DNA of 64,000 nucleotides from Exiguobacterium indicum HHS 31. Lineage in GTDB: Bacteria > Bacillota > Bacilli > Exiguobacteriales > Exiguobacteriaceae. The notes under the pieces were generated by a model. It ran no database searches. It saw only the letters and a list, made by a program, of their open reading frames with translations, and was not told the origin of the DNA. The translations under genes and the position numbers were made by a program. This document shows, piece after piece, positions 1 through 8,667 of the stretch. Where the stretch lies: positions 1-64,000 of the forward strand of contig NZ_MPSZ01000002.1 in assembly GCF_001939065.1 (NCBI RefSeq), written 5' to 3'. Every line of letters starts with the position of its first letter. The first letter of the stretch is position 1.

Positions 1-162
1 CGTCTGCCGCCTTAGCGACTTTAATAGATTAACAGGTTGTTTTGATTATGTCAACCATGCTTTTAAAAAAACTTTTCAGCCCCAACGAACCGTTTATAAA
101 AGGCGTCTCGCTGGAACATTTATTAATATAACAACAAAATTCGACAAACACAAGCATTATTT

Positions 163-203
163 TAAAAAAACTTTGCAAAGAGTTTAAATCCTCTTCGCAA
201 AGT
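163..203 (-). terminator. Intrinsic terminator after proline dehydrogenase
   Basis: On the minus strand a 13-bp, nearly perfect stem (ACTTTGCGAAGAG with CTCTTTGCAAAGT) is followed by seven T residues. It starts directly at the stop codon of the proline dehydrogenase gene. Bases 1-162 hold nothing I can recognise. Confidence 0.85.
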
Positions 204-205
204 CT

Positions 206-1117
206 TTACCTTCTTAACATGGCTCCTACTGTAAACGCGATATTCGCTGGGCGTTCTGCTAACCGTCTCATCAAATACGTATACCAGTCCACACCATGCG
301 GAACGTAGATAACGACACGATAACCTTGTCGAACTAACTCTTGTTGTCGTTTCGGTCGCATGCCTTGAAGCATTTGAAATTCAAACCGTGATGGATCAAT
401 CTGTTTCATTTGAGTAAAGTCAATGATTTGCTGAATGATCTGTTCATCATGTGTCGCGATTTGCGTGTAGTTCCCATTTAACAAATTGACTTTTACTAAT
501 TGAAGGTATGTCTCATCGACTGTCTTTTTCGGTTGAATATAGAGTTCATCGTCTCCATCGTATGCCCCTTTGACGATACGTACTGTTGCCTGAAGACGTT
601 CTAGATCAAAACGACTACGGAATACATTTGCCTGTAGCGCAATTCCGACGTTTGGATAATGTTCATGTACGCGTTCGAATACTCGAACGATCGACTCGAC
701 CATCATCGCTTCTTCCATGTTGACTGTCACGCGCATGTTTCTCTGATAGGCAATCTCTGCAATACGACTCAACTGTTGATAGGCGATATCCGGATCGATT
801 CTTAATCCGATTGATGTTAGCTTTAGAGATACTTGTGCGTCTAGACCATGTTCTTTGATTTGCCCGATGACTTTAATACATTCATTTGCGATGTCTACCG
901 CGTCCTGCTCTGTCTCAATGAACTCTCCTAGACAATCCACTGTAGCGGCTCGTCCATCTTGATTAAATTGTTTCACGGTATCGAGTGTCTCTTCTGCGCC
1001 CTGTCCTCCGACGAATAATGTTCCACCAAGCGGCAATCCGACTTTTTTCGCTAATTGAATCAACAGTCTATTCTCAGCCAAGTATTCGAATACAGCTCCA
1101 GTAATCTGCTGTAACAT
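206..1117 (-). CDS. Proline dehydrogenase
   Basis: A 303-residue protein, the usual length of the stand-alone Bacillus proline dehydrogenases (PutB/FadM type). The family catalyses FAD-dependent oxidation of proline to pyrroline-5-carboxylate, passing electrons to the respiratory chain. The sequence has the TIM-barrel pattern of the family and the C-terminal signature YLMRRLAERPAN (about residues 284-295), which carries the paired arginines that bind the proline carboxylate. The ATG is preceded by a GAGAGGGTGA ribosome binding site. No pyrroline-5-carboxylate dehydrogenase lies next to it, so the second step must be encoded elsewhere. It is flanked by terminators and appears monocistronic. 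Confidence 0.9.
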   Translation of the reverse strand: MLQQITGAVFEYLAENRLLIQLAKKVGLPLGGTLFVGGQGAEETLDTVKQFNQDGRAATVDCLGEFIETEQDAVDIANECIKVIGQIKEHGLDAQVSLKLTSIGLRIDPDIAYQQLSRIAEIAYQRNMRVTVNMEEAMMVESIVRVFERVHEHYPNVGIALQANVFRSRFDLERLQATVRIVKGAYDGDDELYIQPKKTVDETYLQLVKVNLLNGNYTQIATHDEQIIQQIIDFTQMKQIDPSRFEFQMLQGMRPKRQQELVRQGYRVVIYVPHGVDWYTYLMRRLAERPANIAFTVGAMLRR

Positions 1118-1156
1118 CTAAATCACCCTCTCTCTTCTCCCTTACCCTCTCCCAAT

Positions 1157-1191
1157 AAAAAAACGTCTTTCTTCTATATAGAAGAAAGACG
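1157..1191 (-). terminator. Intrinsic terminator after pbuG
   Basis: Minus-strand perfect hairpin CGTCTTTCTTC-TATATA-GAAGAAAGACG followed by seven T residues, just downstream of the pbuG stop. Confidence 0.9.
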
Positions 1192-1200
1192 CAGTTTGGA

Positions 1201-2556
1201 TTAATGCAACCAGATAAAGTAACCGAGGAATCCGAGTGACAACACGTACATGATTGGGTGCACTTCTTTTGCTCGTCCTTTCGCGATCATCGTGACCGGA
1301 TAGAAGAGGAAACCGAATGCAATCCCTGTTGCGATTGAATACGTCAACGGCATCATGATGACGGTCAAGAAAGCGGGAACCGCATACTCGAATTTTTTCC
1401 AATCGATTTGGAGCAGTGAAGCTGCCATCAACACACCAACGATGATCAATGCGGGTGCTGTGACCGGTGCGGTGATGATTGCGAGCAATGGTGAGAAGAA
1501 TAAAGCGAGACCGAAGAATAAAGCTGTGACGATCGCCGTCATTCCTGAACGACCACCTGCTGCAACCCCTGCACTTGATTCGATGTAAGAAACCGTCGTC
1601 GACGTTCCAAGGATCGAACCTGCTACTGTTGCTGTTGAATCAGCGATCAATGCGCGACCAGCGCGTGGTACTTTATTTTCTTTGATCAGACCGGCTTGGT
1701 TTGCTACCGCAACCAGTGTACCTGCTGTATCAAAGAAATCAACGAAGAAGAAAGTTAAGATGACGATCATCATTTGAACCGTGAAGATTTCATCGAAGTG
1801 AAGGAATGCTTGTCCAAATGTAGGTGCGATGCTTGGTGGTGCTGAAATGACTTCACCAAGACTTGTTGGAATCGGAATCAAACCGAAGATCATTCCAGCG
1901 ACTGCCGTTAGGATCATTCCGAAGAAGATCGCCCCTTTGACACCACGCGTCATTAGGACCGCAGATACGACAAGACCAAATACCGCGAGAAGCGTTGTTC
2001 CTTTACTTAAATCACCAAGCGAGACGAGTGTTGCTTCATTCGCCACGACGAGACCACCTGTTTTTAATCCGATGAACGCGATGAACAATCCGATACCTGC
2101 TGCAACTGCCATTTTCAATGGTTCTGGAATCGCATTGATGATCATCTCACGAATACCTGAAGCTGTTAATACCATGAAGACGAGACCTGAGACGAGAACG
2201 CCTGAAAGTGCGGTTTGCCATGGAATACCCATTCCGATGACGACGCTGTAGGCGAAGAAAGCATTTAGTCCCATTCCTGGTGCGAGCGCGATTGGATAGT
2301 TCGCCAGTAATCCCATCGTAACGGAACCGATGATCGCAACGAGTGCTGTGGCACCGAAGACTGCTCCTGCGTCCATTCCTGCTTCGGCTAATGTATTCGG
2401 ATTAACGAATAAGATATACGCCATCGCGAAGAATGTTGTCATGCCGGCGATGAACTCTGTACGCATGTTCGTACCAAGCCCATTGAAATCAAAGAAACGC
2501 GCAATCGCATTTTCTTTTGCTTTCGGTTGGTGTGGCTGTTTCAATTGTGTGCTCAT
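1201..2556 (-). CDS. pbuG: Hypoxanthine/guanine permease (NCS2 family)
   Basis: A 451-residue polytopic membrane protein of the NCS2 purine permease family (PbuG/PbuO branch). It opens with a short polar N-terminus and then the conserved RTEFIAGMTTFFAMAYIL segment. Further family segments are GTSTTVSYIES and the acidic FVDFFDTAGTL motif. PbuG imports hypoxanthine and guanine. I prefer pbuG to pbuO because in B. subtilis pbuG lies next to yebA-guaA, the same neighbourhood as here (guaA and the yebA homologue lie upstream). The leader contains a guanine riboswitch and terminator, and a PurR-like box lies above the promoter, so import should fall when guanine is plentiful. Confidence 0.9.
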   Translation of the reverse strand: MSTQLKQPHQPKAKENAIARFFDFNGLGTNMRTEFIAGMTTFFAMAYILFVNPNTLAEAGMDAGAVFGATALVAIIGSVTMGLLANYPIALAPGMGLNAFFAYSVVIGMGIPWQTALSGVLVSGLVFMVLTASGIREMIINAIPEPLKMAVAAGIGLFIAFIGLKTGGLVVANEATLVSLGDLSKGTTLLAVFGLVVSAVLMTRGVKGAIFFGMILTAVAGMIFGLIPIPTSLGEVISAPPSIAPTFGQAFLHFDEIFTVQMMIVILTFFFVDFFDTAGTLVAVANQAGLIKENKVPRAGRALIADSTATVAGSILGTSTTVSYIESSAGVAAGGRSGMTAIVTALFFGLALFFSPLLAIITAPVTAPALIIVGVLMAASLLQIDWKKFEYAVPAFLTVIMMPLTYSIATGIAFGFLFYPVTMIAKGRAKEVHPIMYVLSLGFLGYFIWLH

Positions 2557-2594
2557 GATTGCCTTCCTTCCAAATAAGCCGTCTCCTTGAAAAC

Positions 2595-2634
2595 AAAAAA
2601 CGGCCCTTACCTAAGCGGTAAAAGCCGTTTCAAT
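2595..2634 (-). terminator. Expression-platform terminator of the pbuG riboswitch
   Basis: Minus-strand stem AAACGGCTTTTACC / GGTAAGGGCCGTTT followed by a T6 run, between the purine aptamer and the pbuG start. This is consistent with transcription termination when ligand is bound. Confidence 0.85.
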
Positions 2635-2657
2635 AAGCGCACGATGCTGCGTGTGCG

Positions 2658-2723
2658 CCGTAGTAGGAACCTTTACGGTGTTCCTGTAGAGACTTCCGGG
2701 CCCTATCCCCAGAATTATACGGC
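2658..2723 (-). promoter_or_regulatory. Guanine-class purine riboswitch aptamer (pbuG leader)
   Basis: The minus strand reads with the conserved purine aptamer core: P1 GCCGTA/TACGGC, the J1/2 TATAATTCTGGGGATAGGG segment, J2/3 GTCTCTAC, and P3 with its ACCGTAAA loop. The base equivalent to position 74 of the B. subtilis xpt aptamer is C (in TACTACGG), which specifies guanine/hypoxanthine rather than adenine. The loop partners needed for the kissing interaction are present. Confidence 0.93.
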
Positions 2724-2767
2724 ATTATTTATGTTTTTTTAGTGGTATGAAAAATAAGAACAGACAC

Positions 2768-2796
2768 ATCGTAGCACGGTCAAATTCATGGGTCAA
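2768..2796 (-). promoter_or_regulatory. Sigma-A promoter of the pbuG leader
   Basis: Minus-strand TTGACC (-35, 2791-2796) and TACGAT (-10, 2768-2773) separated by 17 bases. The expected start near 2761 lies about 38 bases upstream of the aptamer. Confidence 0.65.
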
Positions 2797-2828
2797 CCAT
2801 AAAAGCGAAATTTAACTACTTATTTTAT

Positions 2829-2844
2829 CCGAACGTTCGGTTTT
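2829..2844. promoter_or_regulatory. PurR-like box upstream of pbuG
   Basis: A perfect 12-bp palindrome CCGAACGTTCGG flanked on the minus strand by AAAA reads AAAACCGAACGTT, close to the Bacillus/Lactococcus PurBox (AWWWCCGAACWWT). It sits about 33 bases upstream of the pbuG -35 element. B. subtilis pbuG belongs to the PurR regulon, so dual PurR and riboswitch control is plausible. This is inferred from sequence only. Confidence 0.5.
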
Positions 2845-2893
2845 GAAAACGGTTTTTTGAAGGCTATTTCATGATTGTTAGAAATCAGCCCTA

Positions 2894-3427
2894 TCACTGA
2901 GCGTATATACTCTTAAAGTAGTCGGATAATAGTCCCTCTCCTTTAAAACGATCCTCTAAAACATTCTGTACCTGTTGCAATTCATTTTCACGTGTTCCGT
3001 AAGCATTTGAGAACGATCCAAGATAAGAATAAGCATAAATTGCTTCATTCGGACATAATTCATGAGCACGTCGTAACATGGATGCGCCTTTTTCTTCCCA
3101 CTCGTTGTACTCTCCAAAATAATAAGGGGTCATCGAAACCATATAACCAAAACACCATAGAAAGTCCTCATGGTTCATAAAATGACGTAAACCATCATGT
3201 TTAACTTCCTTTAGTAAAGATTCTAATTCCTCAATATCTATATTGTTCTCTGTAATTCCCAATGGTCCATGTTCAAAGGAGACGTACCAACAAAAAAAGC
3301 CCAGTCGAATGACTGTTTTGAGATCTTCGGGATGTTGTCTCCAAGAATTCAAAAGATATCGTTTAGCTTCATTCCATTTTTCTTGTTTTTCTAATTGATC
3401 AACTTCAGTCCATGTCCAGTCTATCAT
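2894..3427 (-). CDS. Protein of unknown function (helical, TPR-like)
   Basis: About 177 residues from the ATG at 3427 (MIDWTWTEVDQLEKQ), chosen because AAGGGA lies about 10 bases upstream; a GTG start at 3487 is open but has no such site. The protein is soluble and rich in aromatic residues and glutamate. The pattern EKWNEAKRYLLNSWRQHPED resembles a TPR helix pair, and RRAHELCPNEAIYAYSYLG another. I do not recognise a family. It has no signal peptide or catalytic motif. It stands alone between pbuG and guaA. The 3428-3723 gap shows only short hairpins, including GAGACGAATCGTCTC at 3693-3711, and no clear terminator. Confidence 0.6.
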   Translation of the reverse strand: MIDWTWTEVDQLEKQEKWNEAKRYLLNSWRQHPEDLKTVIRLGFFCWYVSFEHGPLGITENNIDIEELESLLKEVKHDGLRHFMNHEDFLWCFGYMVSMTPYYFGEYNEWEEKGASMLRRAHELCPNEAIYAYSYLGSFSNAYGTRENELQQVQNVLEDRFKGEGLLSDYFKSIYAQ

Positions 3428-3723
3428 GAGGCAGTATCCCTTTTTTCCATTAGATGATGTATTCCATAATACAGGAAGAGTCCACACATCTCAGCAAACT
3501 AGAACTAAAGTACCTAAATTCGTCGGTTTAGTTTAAAAACGTCCAACGGTTTCATAATTTCGTTCACAAAAAGCCCCCTTCCATTCACAAATCATGCGAA
3601 CAAAAGAGAGCTTTATTTTGAAATAAAGTGGTTGAAGGTGAAACAGATTCATCTTCACCTTTCTCCTTTAAAAGGGTGTTACGACAGGATTCATGAGACG
3701 AATCGTCTCAGTAAGCCCAGTAC

Positions 3724-5268
3724 TTATTCCCACTCAATCGTTGAAGGTGGTTTCGACGTCACATCGTACAGGACGCGGTTAACGTTCTGAACTTCATTGA
3801 CGATTCGAACCGAGATCTTCTCGAGCACGTCCCATGGGATACGTGCCCAGTCTGATGTCATTCCGTCAATAGACGTGACAGCGCGGATTCCGACGGCATA
3901 GTCGTATGTCCGCTCATCGCCCATGACACCAACCGAACGGATTGGAGGAAGGACTGTGAAGTATTGCCAGATTTCGCGCTCGAGTCCAGCTTTTTTAATT
4001 TCATCACGAAGAATGAAATCAGATTCGCGGACGATTTCGAGTTTCTCATCTGTGATTTCACCGAGGACACGAATTCCGAGACCTGGTCCTGGGAACGGCT
4101 GACGCCACACGATTTCATCGGAAAGACCGAGTTCTTTCCCGAGTTCACGGACTTCATCCTTGAACAACGTGTTGATCGGCTCGATCAATTCAAACTGCAT
4201 GTCTTCCGGCAATCCACCGACGTTGTGGTGTGACTTGATCGTTTGTGCCGTATCCGTACCACTCTCGATGATATCCGTGTAGAGCGTACCTTGGGCAAGG
4301 AAGTCCATGTCCGTTAGTTTTGAAGCTTCTTCATCAAAGACGTAGACGAACTCGTTGCCGATGATTTTACGTTTCTGCTCTGGATCTGAGATACCACGGA
4401 GTTTGTCGAGGAAACGGTCCTGGGCATCAATCTTGATGACGTTCATGTGGAAGTGATCCGCGAATGTCTTCATGACGCTCTCCGCTTCACCCTTACGCAG
4501 TAAACCGTGATCGACGAACATACATGTCAATTGATCACCGATTGCTTTGTGAATCAAGGCTGCGACGACAGACGAGTCGACACCACCAGAAAGTGCACAG
4601 AGGACTTTTTTGTCGCCGACTTGTTCTTGAATCTTCGCTACTTCGATTTCGATGAAGTTCTCCATCGACCAATCGCCTGCACATTTACAGACTTCAAAGA
4701 GGAAGTTCTTGAGCAATTCTTTTCCGAAGACCGTATGGTTCACTTCCGGGTGATACTGCACACCGTACATTTTCAATTCTTCGTTCTTGATCGAAGCGAT
4801 CGGACATGACACGTTCGTTCCATCGACGACGAATCCGTTTGGCACAGATGTGACGAGGTCGCTGTGGCTCATCCAGACCGTTTGTTCAAGCGGTAGGTTC
4901 GCATACATCGGTGACGGGTCTTGTAACGTCAATGTGGCTTTTCCATATTCACGATGTCCCGCACGTTCTACTGTTCCGCCGAAATGTTGTGACATGAGCT
5001 GCATGCCGTAACAGATCCCGAAGATTGGAATACCGAGGTCGAAGATTTCTGGGTCACACCGGTACGCATCCTCTGCGTAGACGCTACGTGGACCACCTGA
5101 GAAGATGATACCAGCAGGTGCGATTTCCTTTACTTCTGCTGCAGTGATTTTATGCGAATGCAATTCACTATAGACACCAAGGTCCCGAATACGACGTGTG
5201 ATCAATTGATTGTACTGTCCTCCAAAATCGAGGACGAGAATCATTTCCTGGTCCAAATGTGCTTCCAA
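3724..5268 (-). CDS. guaA: GMP synthase (glutamine-hydrolysing)
   Basis: A 514-residue enzyme that converts XMP, glutamine and ATP to GMP. The N-terminal class I glutamine amidotransferase domain has the nucleophile motif GICYGMQLM and the catalytic HPEV. The ATP pyrophosphatase domain has the P-loop [10 protein letters not shown], and the C-terminal dimerisation domain ends [10 protein letters not shown], as in B. subtilis GuaA. The start is a TTG at 5268 preceded by AAGGCGGG; the conserved MILVLDFGG then begins at residue 9, matching the short N-terminal extension of the B. subtilis protein. A guanine riboswitch and terminator in the leader put GMP synthesis under direct purine feedback. 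Confidence 0.97.
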   Translation of the reverse strand: MEAHLDQEMILVLDFGGQYNQLITRRIRDLGVYSELHSHKITAAEVKEIAPAGIIFSGGPRSVYAEDAYRCDPEIFDLGIPIFGICYGMQLMSQHFGGTVERAGHREYGKATLTLQDPSPMYANLPLEQTVWMSHSDLVTSVPNGFVVDGTNVSCPIASIKNEELKMYGVQYHPEVNHTVFGKELLKNFLFEVCKCAGDWSMENFIEIEVAKIQEQVGDKKVLCALSGGVDSSVVAALIHKAIGDQLTCMFVDHGLLRKGEAESVMKTFADHFHMNVIKIDAQDRFLDKLRGISDPEQKRKIIGNEFVYVFDEEASKLTDMDFLAQGTLYTDIIESGTDTAQTIKSHHNVGGLPEDMQFELIEPINTLFKDEVRELGKELGLSDEIVWRQPFPGPGLGIRVLGEITDEKLEIVRESDFILRDEIKKAGLEREIWQYFTVLPPIRSVGVMGDERTYDYAVGIRAVTSIDGMTSDWARIPWDVLEKISVRIVNEVQNVNRVLYDVTSKPPSTIEWE

Positions 5269-5306
5269 ATCTGTTCCCGCCTTTCTGATTTCATGCGCAC
5301 CCTATG

Positions 5307-5354
5307 AAAAAAGCCCACTCTTCGCCCATGGATAAAATGGAAAAAGAGCAGGCC
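5307..5354 (-). terminator. Expression-platform terminator of the guaA riboswitch
   Basis: Minus-strand imperfect 11-bp stem (GGCCTGCTCTT / AAGAGTGGGCT) extended inside by CCAT/ATGG and followed by T6. It lies between the aptamer and guaA. Confidence 0.75.
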
Positions 5355-5385
5355 GCTTCACAAAAAAATGTATACGAAGGGTCTG

Positions 5386-5460
5386 CTCCTTCATAGTCAG
5401 GTCGTTTAAGGTGACCCGGTAGAGACTCTCGCGCCATATTCGCGAGTATATACAAAGGAG
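5386..5460 (-). promoter_or_regulatory. Guanine-class purine riboswitch aptamer (guaA leader)
   Basis: On the minus strand P1 (CTCCTT/AAGGAG) closes a purine aptamer with TATATACTCGCGAATATGG, GTCTCTACC, the P3 loop ACCTTAAA and the terminal CTGACTATG. The specificity base corresponding to xpt C74 is C, so guanine or hypoxanthine is the expected ligand. Confidence 0.93.
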
Positions 5461-5489
5461 ATTGCATGTGTGTGATTTACGTTGTTCCC

Positions 5490-5519
5490 ATTGTAACTGT
5501 ATCGTTTCGTAAATATCAA
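5490..5519 (-). promoter_or_regulatory. Sigma-A promoter of guaA
   Basis: Minus-strand TTGATA (5514-5519) and TACAAT (5490-5495), 18-base spacer. It overlaps the stop codon of the upstream transglutaminase gene, so guaA can be transcribed independently of that operon. Confidence 0.65.
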
Positions 5520-7588
5520 CCCTCTACATGACGAATGATATTTTCGAAATATTCACGTTTTTTATCGGCAGATAATGATTCTCCACCATAGACCATCCGT
5601 TCGTAAGCATCCGTCAACGGTCGCATCGCGTACGTCTCGTAGTACCCATCGACTTCGTGAGCGAGTTCCGCAAGCGTCCGACCATCTTGATAATGGAATC
5701 CTTTTTTATCAAGACGTCGCAAGAGGTACCGGTACATCCGTCGGAATCCTTCTGGTCGCTCGATTTGTCTCCGGAAGAAGAGAATCGCGAGTGTTCGAAT
5801 GATTGGTTTTCGGAACAGGTAAAGGAACAAGAGAGCGAGTGCCGTCATAAGGATTGGCCAAAACGGAATTGACTTCTGCTCCGCCTGTCCGGCGCTAGTC
5901 GTCTGTTCTTCGTCGAGAAGATTTTCCTGCGGACGATTTGGTGTCGTCGTCTCTGTATTATTTTCTGTTTCGCGTTGTGGATTTGTTTGCTCCGTCTCGT
6001 TGTTCGTTTCTCGGTCAATCGTATATTGACCTGCTCCGTCGAAGCTAACAGTCGGCTCAAGCGGTACCCAGCCTGGTCCTTCAATGTAGACTTCGACCCA
6101 CGAGTGGGCATTTTTATTTCGTACCGTATAACTGGTCACGGCGGAGCCGATGACATCGGACTCGCCTCCCGTGAACCCTTTTACCCAGCGTGCGGGTAAT
6201 CCAGCTGCCCGAAGCAACACAGCGGCGGACGTCGAGAAGTTATCACAGTATCCGAGCTTCGTTTCGAACAGGAATTGATCGACGTAATCTTGATTTTCTC
6301 CTGGTACGGCGACTTCCTCCGTATTATATTCGAAGTTTTCTTCTTCGAAATAGTTTTCAATCGCTCGCGCCTTGTCCCACGGTGTTTCTTCACCCTCAAC
6401 GATTTGATTCGCTAAATCACGGACACGTTGTGGTAATCCATCTGGTAGCTGCAGGTACCGACGTGTGTCATCCGCTGATAAATCGAGCGGCTCATCTGTC
6501 TGTAACTGCTCTTCTGTGAAGAGTGGATAGGCATATTCGATTTGATAGTTGCGCTGCTGATTCGTATCGTCGAGATACGAGATTTTTTGATTCTCAGGAT
6601 CAACCAGTACATTTTGTCGTTGCTGGTCGACCGTCAACCGAACATTATCACCATTGTACGGAACGAACGGCAGTTCACGTGCCATCTCAAACGTTGCCGT
6701 CTCATTTCTTGTCTTGACCTCTTTTCCGAAATGCGAGAAGAAACCACGCGCATCGATTTCCGGATTCGATTCCGACAGCACCCACCCCTTGCCGGTATAG
6801 ATATCTTTCGTCTCGACTCGCCAGTAGCGGTTCCCTTCACTTTCGACTTGGAAAACTTCTCGATCGTCCATCTGAAACGGTCCACCGAGTTGCTCATCAT
6901 TGTTACCGTAGCCGACCTTTTGAATCGCATTTGACGGCTCTCCTTCACCTTCAAGACCGGACGTCAAATCGTACCAACTGTCTTGCCATGTCGCATTGAT
7001 GACAGGACTTTGGACAGCAGCGACGATGACAGCACCCATGATGAATAAAGCACTCAGCGGACGAACGTAAGAAGCGCGCGGTCGTTCGTTAACTTCCGTC
7101 GCATAGAGTAATAATAAAGATAGAATGATCGGATAGAGAATGAACGTCTCTCCCGAATAATCCGTCCACGTATCGCAATAGGCGATAAATCCGATGACAC
7201 CGAAGGCAAGACCAAACACAAATCCGCGATTCGGGAATGTCCGCCGTGCTAAATAAGCGATCAAGAAACTGATCAGTCCGATCGAGAGTGCAAAGGCTGG
7301 TCGTCCCGGTAACTCACCATTGATGACACTTTGAACATCTGAGCTGATTTCCGTAAAGATGCCCCATGGTGCTGCTCCCGGCGTCAAAATCAAATAAAAC
7401 GATAGGAGTAGTCCACCGAGACTTCCGAGTAAAAAGTAACGCCGCGATAGATGCGACAACAGCAACGGCAGAAACAGCATCGGTAAGAAGGACCAAAGAT
7501 GTTCGAACGTCGTCAGTTCAAGAAGTGGTGGCATGAAACAAGTCAGGACGGCTGCCGCGATAGCGTTCCAAAGTAAGCGTCGCATCAT
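5516..7588 (-). CDS. Membrane transglutaminase-like protein (TgpA/YebA type)
   Basis: 690 residues. The N-terminal third is a cluster of hydrophobic helices (DUF3488-like). An extracytoplasmic transglutaminase-like core follows, with the catalytic cysteine in ETKLGYCDNFSTSAA and the histidine in RNKNAHSWVEVYIEG. A disordered Thr/Glu/Asn-rich linker, one more membrane helix (SIPFWPILMTALALLFLYLF) and a cytoplasmic DUF4129-like tail complete the protein. This is the architecture of B. subtilis YebA and Pseudomonas TgpA. The physiological substrate is unknown. Its start overlaps the DUF58 gene stop by four bases, so the MoxR-DUF58-transglutaminase genes form one translationally coupled unit. Confidence 0.88.
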   Translation of the reverse strand: MMRRLLWNAIAAAVLTCFMPPLLELTTFEHLWSFLPMLFLPLLLSHLSRRYFLLGSLGGLLLSFYLILTPGAAPWGIFTEISSDVQSVINGELPGRPAFALSIGLISFLIAYLARRTFPNRGFVFGLAFGVIGFIAYCDTWTDYSGETFILYPIILSLLLLYATEVNERPRASYVRPLSALFIMGAVIVAAVQSPVINATWQDSWYDLTSGLEGEGEPSNAIQKVGYGNNDEQLGGPFQMDDREVFQVESEGNRYWRVETKDIYTGKGWVLSESNPEIDARGFFSHFGKEVKTRNETATFEMARELPFVPYNGDNVRLTVDQQRQNVLVDPENQKISYLDDTNQQRNYQIEYAYPLFTEEQLQTDEPLDLSADDTRRYLQLPDGLPQRVRDLANQIVEGEETPWDKARAIENYFEEENFEYNTEEVAVPGENQDYVDQFLFETKLGYCDNFSTSAAVLLRAAGLPARWVKGFTGGESDVIGSAVTSYTVRNKNAHSWVEVYIEGPGWVPLEPTVSFDGAGQYTIDRETNNETEQTNPQRETENNTETTTPNRPQENLLDEEQTTSAGQAEQKSIPFWPILMTALALLFLYLFRKPIIRTLAILFFRRQIERPEGFRRMYRYLLRRLDKKGFHYQDGRTLAELAHEVDGYYETYAMRPLTDAYERMVYGGESLSADKKREYFENIIRHVEG

Positions 7589-8667
7589 CGCACTCCCCTC
7601 CGTTCTGGTGTATAGACATGAACGGTGGCTTCTTGATTAATCTTCGAGATCCATAGTTCATTGTTCGATTCAAGATCCGGCGTGATGAAGAGGACGTTGC
7701 CACTCAATCGAAGCGCTTTTGACGAGTACTCCCATGACTCGATGAACGTCCGCGTCCGACTCGGTTGCGCCGTCATCAAGTAATGCGTCAGTTTCGCACC
7801 CTCGAGTGGTAACGATAACGATTGAACAGCATGTCCGACGAGGTGAATGCGGTAGCTCAGCCGTCTTTTATTTAGCTGATCCGTCGCTTCTGCCAGCATC
7901 GAGATGACGCGTTCGAAAGCTTCACCCGCTTCCGTCCCCTCATCAAAGACGATCGTCGTCTCCCGTTCCTGCTCTCGTTCAAACGTTTTCGTCATTAAAC
8001 CTTGGCGTTTTGCTGTCGCTTTCCAATCGATCTGATTCATCCGGTCACCACTGACGTATTCCCGGACCCCGACGACAGTAAAGGACGACTGACGAAGATC
8101 AAGCGACACAGGGGAGATTCCTCCATCGCCGCGATCCTCCTCATGCGGAAGTTGAACGGCAAGGCGTGCCGGTTCAATCGCAAGATACGTCTCGACCGGA
8201 AACATCCGTTTCCGCTTGAACAGACCAAACGGATCCGTAATTTCAACGATACAGCCAGGAATCTGGTAGACTCCTCGACGAATCGATGGAATCGTGTAGT
8301 CGATTTGCTCTGTCTTCCGGTAGTGGGCACGGAGCGGACGGCTGATATCGAGTTTTTCTTCGCTGAGTTCGTTTGGAATCGCCTCCGTCACCTCGACGGC
8401 TCCGACCAAAAACGGAAAACGCCGGCGAACCCGTAAGGAAACCGGGATATCTGTTCCGGCAACGAGCATCTTATTCGAGACTTCGCGCGTCGCCAGTGCC
8501 TGCGTGACGGGCCAAACGAGGAAGAGCGTCCAGTAGACAGTCAGACCGGCCATGACATAAAACAGCAAGGAAGCGACATTTCCGCCATCGACGCGCGCAT
8601 ATGTCCATAAGGCAACCGTCGTCAAAAGGAGTACAGCGTAACGCCAACCAATTTGCCACTTCGTCAT
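7585..8667 (-). CDS. DUF58 domain protein (YeaD type)
   Basis: 360 residues. Two N-terminal membrane helices (about residues 9-55) are followed by a beta-rich region and the DUF58 domain with the signature GDRMNQIDWKATAK. The C-terminal part resembles a vWA-like fold (TIVFDEGTEAGEAFE). It corresponds to B. subtilis yeaD. Proteins of this family work with MoxR AAA+ ATPases, probably in assembling or remodelling membrane-associated complexes; the client here is unknown. Both ends overlap their neighbours by four bases, consistent with a stoichiometric module with the flanking ATPase and transglutaminase. Confidence 0.88.
   Translation of the reverse strand: MTKWQIGWRYAVLLLTTVALWTYARVDGGNVASLLFYVMAGLTVYWTLFLVWPVTQALATREVSNKMLVAGTDIPVSLRVRRRFPFLVGAVEVTEAIPNELSEEKLDISRPLRAHYRKTEQIDYTIPSIRRGVYQIPGCIVEITDPFGLFKRKRMFPVETYLAIEPARLAVQLPHEEDRGDGGISPVSLDLRQSSFTVVGVREYVSGDRMNQIDWKATAKRQGLMTKTFEREQERETTIVFDEGTEAGEAFERVISMLAEATDQLNKRRLSYRIHLVGHAVQSLSLPLEGAKLTHYLMTAQPSRTRTFIESWEYSSKALRLSGNVLFITPDLESNNELWISKINQEATVHVYTPERRGVR

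Noticed and set aside
3693-3711. Hairpin GAGACGAATCGTCTC as the guaA terminator
   Set aside because: The stem is short and no T run follows it on the minus strand, so I do not call it a terminator.
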